Shown piece by piece: positions 45,135 to 51,061 of a stretch of DNA of 51,061 nt. The position numbers and the translations under genes are program-made. Position 1 is the stretch's first letter, and each line of letters starts with the position of its first letter. Under the pieces are notes generated by a model. That model searched no databases and was not told where the DNA came from. It worked only from the letters and a program-made list of their open reading frames with translations. Location of the stretch: NCBI GenBank assembly GCA_947625945.1, contig CANQQI010000002.1, positions 1 to 51,061 of the forward strand, in the 5' to 3' direction. This DNA is from an uncultured Oscillospiraceae bacterium (GTDB lineage: Bacteria; Bacillota; Clostridia; Oscillospirales; Oscillospiraceae).

Positions 45135-45764
45135 TTACTTTTTCTCCTTGATCCGTGCTTGGAGGTGCATGGACAGCACCGCCAGGGAGGTGGCCATATT
45201 CTCCTGCTGCACCAGGATTCCGGCGGGCACCTCCAAATGGGTGGGCGCAAAGTTCCAGATGGCCTTGATGCCGCAGGCGATCAGCTGGTCGCAGACCTCC
45301 TGGGCCTGCTCCACCGGCACGGTGATGATGCCCATCAGGACCTTGTAGGTCCGGCAGAAGCTCTCCAACCGGCTGATGGGATAGATGGGCTTGCCCTCCC
45401 CTGCCGTGGGGTTCACGTCGAAGGCCGCCAGAATGTTCAGACCATACTCCTGAAAGCCGGTGTAGCTCAGCAGCGCCCGGCCCAGCTTGCCCGCGCCGAT
45501 CAGCACGGCGTCGTTCAGATTGTCATACCCCAAAAACTGCTGGATGTCGTCGATCAGCCCCTCCCGGAGATAGCCCACCTTGGGCCGGCCCCCGTCGGAG
45601 ACCATGGCCAGATCCTTACGGACCTGCACCTCCCCCATGCCCAGGGCCGCGGCCAGGGCAGTGGCGGAAATATAGGGCGAGCCCCCGTCGGGAATGGTTT
45701 TGAGATAGGCGAGGTAATTGGGAAGGCGCTTTAAGACGGATTTGGAGATTTCCTTACGCTCCAT
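45135..45764 (-). CDS. rex: Redox-sensing transcriptional repressor Rex
   Basis: ISKSVLKRLPNYLAYLKTI, LGMGEVQVRKDLAMVSDGGRPKVGY, AVLIGAGKLGRALLSYTGF, FNVAP-like IWNFAPTHLEVP. Confidence 0.96.
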   Translation of the reverse strand: MERKEISKSVLKRLPNYLAYLKTIPDGGSPYISATALAAALGMGEVQVRKDLAMVSDGGRPKVGYLREGLIDDIQQFLGYDNLNDAVLIGAGKLGRALLSYTGFQEYGLNILAAFDVNPTAGEGKPIYPISRLESFCRTYKVLMGIITVPVEQAQEVCDQLIACGIKAIWNFAPTHLEVPAGILVQQENMATSLAVLSMHLQARIKEKK

Positions 45765-45841
45765 AGATTTCCCTCCTGTGTTATCGATATCTTTTATATC
45801 GATTATACCACGCTTTTCCCCATCTTGCAAGTAAAATTTTT

Positions 45842-46555
45842 TTACGCCGTCTGCCGCAGAAGCTCCGTCCGCAGCCGGTCCATGATCCGTTTTTCCAGTC
45901 GGGAGATGTAGGACTGGGAGATGCCCAGCTTTTTGGCCACCTCCTTCTGGGTCATCTCCCGGCGGCCCCCCAGGCCAAAGCGGAGGGTCACGATCTCCCG
46001 CTCCCGGTCCGGAAGCTCCCGCACCGCCTGGCGCAGAAGCCGCAAGTCCACGTCGTCCTCCAGAGGTCGGAGGATCATATCCTCATCGGTGCCCAGAATG
46101 TCAGAAAGAAGCAGCTCGTTGCCGTCGTAGTCCATGTTGATGGGTTCGTCCAGGGAAACCTCCGACTTTTGATTGGCGATCTTGCGGATGTGCATTAAAA
46201 TCTCATTTTCAATGCAGCGGGAGGCGTAGGTCGCCAGTTTGATGTTCTTTTCCCGGCGGTAGGTGTTAATGGCCTTAATGAGGCCGATGGTCCCGATAGA
46301 GATCAGGTCCTCCAAATTGACGCCGGTATTCTCAAACCGCCGGGCAATGAATACCACCAGCCGCAGATTTCGCTCGATGAGAAGCTGCTTGGCGCGCTCC
46401 TCTCCCCGCTCCAGGGCTTCCAGGGCCTGCTGCTCCTCCGGTCCCTTCAGGGGCGGTGGAAGCACGTCGCTTCCGCCGATGTAGTAGACAGGCTCCGGTT
46501 GGAGCATCCCGAGTTTGGTCAAAAAAGCCACGATTGCCTGCCGCATATTCGCCAT
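45842..46555 (-). CDS. sigE: Sporulation sigma factor SigE
   Basis: [22 protein letters not shown]..., [38 protein letters not shown]; downstream of spoIIGA. Confidence 0.96.
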   Translation of the reverse strand: MANMRQAIVAFLTKLGMLQPEPVYYIGGSDVLPPPLKGPEEQQALEALERGEERAKQLLIERNLRLVVFIARRFENTGVNLEDLISIGTIGLIKAINTYRREKNIKLATYASRCIENEILMHIRKIANQKSEVSLDEPINMDYDGNELLLSDILGTDEDMILRPLEDDVDLRLLRQAVRELPDREREIVTLRFGLGGRREMTQKEVAKKLGISQSYISRLEKRIMDRLRTELLRQTA

Positions 46556-46559
46556 CCTT

Positions 46560-47324
46560 TCATCCCATGGCGCCCACCAGCGCCTGACAGCCTTCCTCCA
46601 ATCCCTCCGGCGCGAAGGCCACCAGGGTGCCTGCTCGCCGGGCGTTGATTTTGACCTCCTCCAGCCGGAGGGCCAGCATCAGGCCCCCGGAGGTGCCAAC
46701 GCTTTTGTAGGGGATCAGCCGCAGCCCCGGCACCTTGCCAGAGGCCAGGGTTTCCACCGGGTTTTGAAGCTGCTCCCGGGTCAAGCCGGTGAGGGCTTGG
46801 GCCGTCCGGGGACCGACCACCGTCACCGGCTCCCCGGAAACCGGGTCCCGGAGGGTGTTGCCCGTGTCCCGGAGGGCCAAGAGCCGGACCTGGCGGCCCC
46901 GGTGCCGCAGCTCCAGGGGCAAATACTTGGGGCCATTCAGGCCGGGAAGTCCCGTCCGACACAGGAGCAGCAGGCCCGCCGCGCCCAACAAGGGCGAGAG
47001 CAGGGAGCCGCTTCCCAGGCCCATGGCGATGCCGCCCAAGGCCATGCTCAGGATCACAAACACCGCCGTCTTGGCGGCGGCCTCCCGGCACAGCCCGAAG
47101 GCCAGCGCGCCCATGCACCCCAGGCTTACCAGATTCCAGGGAAGCCCGGCAAGAAAGGCAAAGCCCGGCAGCAAACACACCCCTCCGTACAACCCGCCCA
47201 GGGCAGCGGCCAGGGCCGCCCGGGCCGCTCCCGGAGGGCTGCCGGAGAGCCGGTTGGTCCCCAGCAGGAGCAGAAAGTCCACCACAAAATTCAGTCCCAT
47301 CACAAGATCCAGGTAAACGGTCAT
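46560..47324 (-). CDS. spoIIGA: Sigma-E processing peptidase SpoIIGA
   Basis: [28 protein letters not shown]..., aspartic protease motif [17 protein letters not shown]. Confidence 0.95.
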   Translation of the reverse strand: MTVYLDLVMGLNFVVDFLLLLGTNRLSGSPPGAARAALAAALGGLYGGVCLLPGFAFLAGLPWNLVSLGCMGALAFGLCREAAAKTAVFVILSMALGGIAMGLGSGSLLSPLLGAAGLLLLCRTGLPGLNGPKYLPLELRHRGRQVRLLALRDTGNTLRDPVSGEPVTVVGPRTAQALTGLTREQLQNPVETLASGKVPGLRLIPYKSVGTSGGLMLALRLEEVKINARRAGTLVAFAPEGLEEGCQALVGAMG

Positions 47325-47460
47325 GCCCTTCCCCCTCTCGCTTCGGTACCCAAAGTATAACCTGTCCCGGGAAAGAAGTCCGTCGCAACCCAAAGCCCCA
47401 TCCGGGCAAAGAATCGGCCCGTCCTCCCCCGGCCCTCCAGATTGAAAACACAAAACCAAA

Positions 47461-47492
47461 AAAGCGGGAGCCGATTCCATCAGCTCCCGCTC
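47461..47492 (-). terminator. Terminator after rarA-DUF951
   Basis: GAGCGGGAGCTGATGGAATCGGCTCCCGCTTTTTT on minus. Confidence 0.85.
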
Positions 47493-47689
47493 GTTTCTGT
47501 CGAGGATTTTTCCTGCCGGGCCACCGCCCGGATATTTTTTTCTATCTTGAACCGGGGCACCATCACTTCCCGGCCGCAGGTCTGGCAGACCAGCCGGAAG
47601 TCCGCCCCGGTGCGGGTGACCTTCCACAGCTTCCCGCCGCAGGGATGAGCCTTCTTCATAGTCAGAATGTCTCCTACCCGGATATCCAT
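47480..47689 (-). CDS. DUF951 zinc-ribbon protein
   Basis: VGDILTMKKAHPCGGKLWKVTRTGADFRLVCQTCGREVMVPR. Confidence 0.93.
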   Translation of the reverse strand: MDIRVGDILTMKKAHPCGGKLWKVTRTGADFRLVCQTCGREVMVPRFKIEKNIRAVARQEKSSTETSGS

Positions 47690-47698
47690 AAGCGCCTC

Positions 47699-48964
47699 CT
47701 AACTCCGCTTTTTGATCTCCTCCCAGTACCGCTTGGCCGCCTGCTCCACCTTGTTGGGGCCATACTCATAGTAATGGGTTCCCACCAGATCATCGGGCAG
47801 ATACTGCTGGGCAACCCAGTGGCCCGGGAAGGCATGGGGGTAGAGATAGCCCTGTTCCCGCTCCATGGTGTAGGTGTCGGCGTGGACGTTCTGCAAATGC
47901 CGGGGGAAGTCCCCGCCCCGGCCCTTCCGGATGTCCCGCACCGCCGCCTCGATGGCCTCGTTGCCGGAATTGGACTTGGGAGCCGTGGCCATCAGTACCG
48001 CCGCGTCCGCCAGAGGGATCTGGGCCTCGGGCATGCCCACCATCAGGGCAATATCCACCGCCGCCTTGACGATGGGAATGATCATGGGATAGGCCAGCCC
48101 TACGTCCTCGCAGGCGGTGACCATCATCCGCCGGCAGGCCGACGGCATTTGCCCCGCCTCCAGGAGCCGGGCCAGATAGTGGACCGCCGCGTCCGGATCC
48201 GAGCCTCGGATGGACTTTTGGAGGGCGGAGAGGAGATCGTAGTAGTTGTCCCCCTCCCGGTCGGCCCGGAGGGCGCTCTTTTGGGTGACGGCCTGGGCGT
48301 CGTTCAAGGTGACCTGGAGCGTCGTTCCCTCCACCTTGCCCACGGAAAAGAGGACCTCTACAGCGTTCATGGCCTTTCGCAGGTCCCCGCCGCAGGCCCC
48401 GGCGATATACTCCAGCGCCCCCGGCTCCGCCTGGGCGGCCAGGCCGGTGCGCTTTTCCAAAAATTCCACCGCCCGCGAAATGGCCTTCAGCGCCGCCTCA
48501 GCGGAGATCTGCTTGAACTCGAAGATGGTAGAGCGGCTCAAAATCGCATTGAAGACGTAGAAATAGGGGTTTTCCGTGGTGGAGGCGATGAGGGTGATCT
48601 TGCCGTTTTCGATATACTCCAAGAGGGACTGCTGCTGCTTTTTGTTAAAGGACTGGATCTCGTCCAAGTACAGCAGCACCCCGTCCGGGGCCATAAAGGT
48701 GTCCAGCTGGGCCACGATCCCCTTGATATCCGCCGTGGAGGCGGTGGTGGCGTTGAGCTGGTAGAGGGCCCGGTTGGTCCTCTGGGCGATGATCTTGGCA
48801 ACGGTGGTCTTGCCCGTGCCGCTGGGGCCATAGAAGATCATGTTGGGCACGCTGCCGGAGTCGATCAGGCGGCGAAGGACCCCGTCCTTACCCAGAATAT
48901 GCTCTTGGCCGTAGATCTCGTCGAGGCCGGTGGGCCGCAGCAGGTCCGCGAGGGGCTGGTACAT
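47699..48964 (-). CDS. rarA: Replication-associated recombination AAA+ ATPase RarA/MgsA
   Basis: MYQPLADLLRPTGLDEIYGQEHILG, GPSGTGKTTVAKIIA, LYLDEIQSFNKKQQ, FPRHLQN...YLYPHAFPGHWVAQQYLPD. Confidence 0.96.
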   Translation of the reverse strand: MYQPLADLLRPTGLDEIYGQEHILGKDGVLRRLIDSGSVPNMIFYGPSGTGKTTVAKIIAQRTNRALYQLNATTASTADIKGIVAQLDTFMAPDGVLLYLDEIQSFNKKQQQSLLEYIENGKITLIASTTENPYFYVFNAILSRSTIFEFKQISAEAALKAISRAVEFLEKRTGLAAQAEPGALEYIAGACGGDLRKAMNAVEVLFSVGKVEGTTLQVTLNDAQAVTQKSALRADREGDNYYDLLSALQKSIRGSDPDAAVHYLARLLEAGQMPSACRRMMVTACEDVGLAYPMIIPIVKAAVDIALMVGMPEAQIPLADAAVLMATAPKSNSGNEAIEAAVRDIRKGRGGDFPRHLQNVHADTYTMEREQGYLYPHAFPGHWVAQQYLPDDLVGTHYYEYGPNKVEQAAKRYWEEIKKRS

Positions 48965-49016
48965 GGGCGTCCCTCCTTTCGTTTTTGTAAGTATAACATA
49001 GAACGGGAAAAAAAGC

Positions 49017-49046
49017 AACGGCATGACAAAAGTCATGCCGTCATTC
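49017..49046 (-). terminator. Terminator of the CobW pair
   Basis: ACGGCATGAC-TTTT-GTCATGCCGT followed by TGCTTTTTTT on minus. Confidence 0.85.
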
Positions 49047-49076
49047 GCTTTTTCCGCTGTCCGGCGCTTCCATTCA

Positions 49077-50018
49077 TCAGAAGGTCGCCACGTCCGGGTC
49101 GGCGGGGGCGGCGTCCTCCACGGAAATGGCGGTGAGGAAGGGGCCCTCCTTCCCCTTGTACAGGGCGTGGCGCTGGGCGCTGACCTTGGCCGTGACCATG
49201 ACCCAGCTCCGGGGACGGAGCCGCCGGGCATCAGCATACTGACAGGGAATGCCGCAGAACTGGATGTCCTGGACGCAGCAGGTCATGACGAACCGGCCCG
49301 GCGCGAACATTCCGTTCTTCTCCCGACGAAGCATGGCGGTCTGGCCCTTGAAACGGACGGTCTTGCCGTCGTATTTCTTGGGTTCCTCCGTCACGTCCCG
49401 GTAGAACAGGGCATAGTCCTCGTCCTGAATCTCCACAATGGGGGCGTTCAGGTCGAAGGGCAGCGGGTCCTCCACATCGTCATAGGCGGAGGTCCCGTCG
49501 GTGTACTCGTAGAGGATGTCGATCCGGCGGTTGGCGGCCCGGGAGAGCTTGTGCAGCGGCATGGTGTCCGCTCCGGGGGTCAGACGGTTGTAGACCACCA
49601 TCTGGGCGCCCACCAGCTTGTCCATCACCAAATTCCGCATATTGGCGTTGTAGGCCATAATGGTGGTGCTGTCCGCGAATAGAATCTCCTGGGCCACGGC
49701 CCAATCCTCCGGGAACCGGGAATAGAGGTCCCCCACCATCTGCATCCCGTTGAGCTCCGCCACCACCCGCTCGGCCCGGTGCTTCCGGGCCAGGGTCTGA
49801 AGCTGCTGGATGGTGACGGTCTCCTGGTCCAGAACCTCCAGGTACACGTTTTGATGGGGGAAGCGGGTCAGATCGTACTCCTCCTCCCCTTCCTCAAAGA
49901 GCAGGAGCAGCGTCCGCTCCCCGGCGTTGAACCGGGGGTCCTCCAAGGTCTCCTGGATAAATTTGGTCTTGCCGGCATCCAGAAAGCCGGTGAACACATA
50001 GACCGGAATCTGTACCAT
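49077..50018 (-). CDS. CobW/G3E-like P-loop GTPase fused to a C-terminal DUF1980/OB-like domain
   Basis: VQIPVYVFTGFLDAGKTKFIQETLEDPRF P-loop; C-terminus YDGKTVRFKGQTAMLRREKNGMFAPGRFVMTCCVQDIQFCGIPC...PRSWVMVTAKVS. Confidence 0.8.
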   Translation of the reverse strand: MVQIPVYVFTGFLDAGKTKFIQETLEDPRFNAGERTLLLLFEEGEEEYDLTRFPHQNVYLEVLDQETVTIQQLQTLARKHRAERVVAELNGMQMVGDLYSRFPEDWAVAQEILFADSTTIMAYNANMRNLVMDKLVGAQMVVYNRLTPGADTMPLHKLSRAANRRIDILYEYTDGTSAYDDVEDPLPFDLNAPIVEIQDEDYALFYRDVTEEPKKYDGKTVRFKGQTAMLRREKNGMFAPGRFVMTCCVQDIQFCGIPCQYADARRLRPRSWVMVTAKVSAQRHALYKGKEGPFLTAISVEDAAPADPDVATF

Positions 50019-50020
50019 AA

Positions 50021-51061
50021 TTACACACCAAAGAGCTTGGCGATCTCCGCCTCCTTCAGCTCCGAGCCGATGACGCAGAGCTTGCCGGTAACGGCGGCGG
50101 AGCCGGCGCGCACATCTACCTCGCCGGGCACATGATCAAAGTGGAGCCAGCCACCGTCGGCGCAGGGCACGATGCCCTTAGCCCGGAGGACCGTACCGCA
50201 GCTGCCGGAATCCAGAGCCTCCAGCGCGGCCTGGATCTCCTGGGCGGAGAATTTCTTGGCCGTCTCCACGCCCCAGGAGGTGAAGACCTCGTCGGCGTGG
50301 TGATGATGATGGTGGTGATGATGCTCGTGTTCATCGTCGCCGTCATCGTGATGGTGATGATGCTCGTCCTCATCATCGTCGTCGTCATCGTGGTGGTGAT
50401 GGTGGTGCTCGTGCTCCTCCTCGTCATCGTCGTCGTGATGATGGTGATGATGCTCGTGTTCTTCTTCCTCGTCCTCGTCTTCTTCGGCGGCCAGACGCTC
50501 CAACTCCAGCTTGGCCATCTCGTAGGCCAGAGACGCCTGGCCCTCCATGGCCTCCACCAGCTGCGCCCCGGTCAGCTCCTTCCAGGGGGTGGTGACCACG
50601 GTGGCCTGCTGGTTGTGTTCCCGAATCAAGGCCAGGGCAGTCGCCAGCTTTTCCTCGGAAATAGAGTCGGTACGGGAAAGGACGATGGTGGTGGCGGTCT
50701 CGATCTGGTTATTGTAGAACTCGCCGAAGTTCTTCATATAGACCTTGACCTTCCCCGCGTCCGCCACGGCCACGGTATAGCCCAAGCTGACCTCGGGGCC
50801 GGTGACCTTGTTCACCGCCGCGATTACGTCGGACAGCTTGCCCACGCCAGAGGGCTCGATCAGGATCCGCTGGGGATGGTACTGCTCGATCACCTGCCGC
50901 AGCGCCCGACCGAAGTCCCCCACCAGGGAGCAGCAGATGCAGCCGGAGTTCATCTCCGTGATCTGGATGCCCGCGTCCTGGAGAAAGCCGCCGTCGATGC
51001 CGATCTCGCCAAACTCGTTCTCGATCAGCACCAGATTCTGCCCGGGATAGGCCTCCTGGAT
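50021..51061 (-). CDS. CobW-family G3E GTPase/metallochaperone with a His/Asp-rich loop (5' end beyond window)
   Basis: ENEFGEIGIDGGFLQ, NSGCICCSLVGDF (CxCC metal site), ILIEPSGVGKLSDVI, then EHEHHHHHHDDDDEEEHEHHHHHHDDDDDDEDEHHHHHDDGDDEHEHHHHHHHHHADE. The reading frame continues past 51061. Confidence 0.95.
   Translation of the reverse strand: MQEAYPGQNLVLIENEFGEIGIDGGFLQDAGIQITEMNSGCICCSLVGDFGRALRQVIEQYHPQRILIEPSGVGKLSDVIAAVNKVTGPEVSLGYTVAVADAGKVKVYMKNFGEFYNNQIETATTIVLSRTDSISEEKLATALALIREHNQQATVVTTPWKELTGAQLVEAMEGQASLAYEMAKLELERLAAEEDEDEEEEHEHHHHHHDDDDEEEHEHHHHHHDDDDDDEDEHHHHHDDGDDEHEHHHHHHHHHADEVFTSWGVETAKKFSAQEIQAALEALDSGSCGTVLRAKGIVPCADGGWLHFDHVPGEVDVRAGSAAVTGKLCVIGSELKEAEIAKLFGV

Noticed and set aside
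47645-49135. 496-aa plus-strand ORF
   Set aside because: Antisense shadow of rarA; RarA motifs are unambiguous on minus.
50290-50470. GAT/CAT trinucleotide tract as a non-coding microsatellite or CRISPR-like repeat
   Set aside because: In frame with the CobW gene and encodes the His/Asp metal-binding loop; no spacer structure.
1-51061. CRISPR array, rRNA operon, intact prophage or intact IS element
   Set aside because: No regularly spaced repeats, rRNA signatures, phage structural genes or full-length transposase seen on either strand.

Overview
GC-rich chromosomal segment from a sporulating, gut-type Firmicute (Clostridia). This assignment is inferred from SigE/SpoIIGA, PolC, the DXP-pathway cluster and a Thr T-box. 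Housekeeping blocks: (1) minus-strand polC (partial)-ispG-rseP-dxr-cdsA-uppS-frr-pyrH, then glnS on +; (2) sfsA, a HAD phosphatase, rsmA, a G5/3D cell-wall protein, and T-box-thrS; (3) a TSCPD/flavodoxin/PNPOx/MarR redox operon, rex, sigE-spoIIGA, rarA, and a CobW pair at the right edge. Two accessory regions stand out. Region A (about 11.94-15.85 kb, after tRNA-Val) is a mobile-element graveyard. It holds a serine recombinase with a large in-frame internal deletion, two unrelated GNAT genes sharing near-identical border sequences, and a repeat family also found at tRNA-Leu 26 kb away. Region B (about 21.2-29.4 kb) is the best candidate for an undescribed system. It is a six-gene minus-strand operon of three different dynamin-like GTPases, an M48-type zinc peptidase and two zinc-ribbon proteins (one with a C-terminal PH-like region), preceded by a sigma-A-like promoter overlapping a perfect palindrome. 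All family calls come from reading motifs in the sequence. No database search was run.
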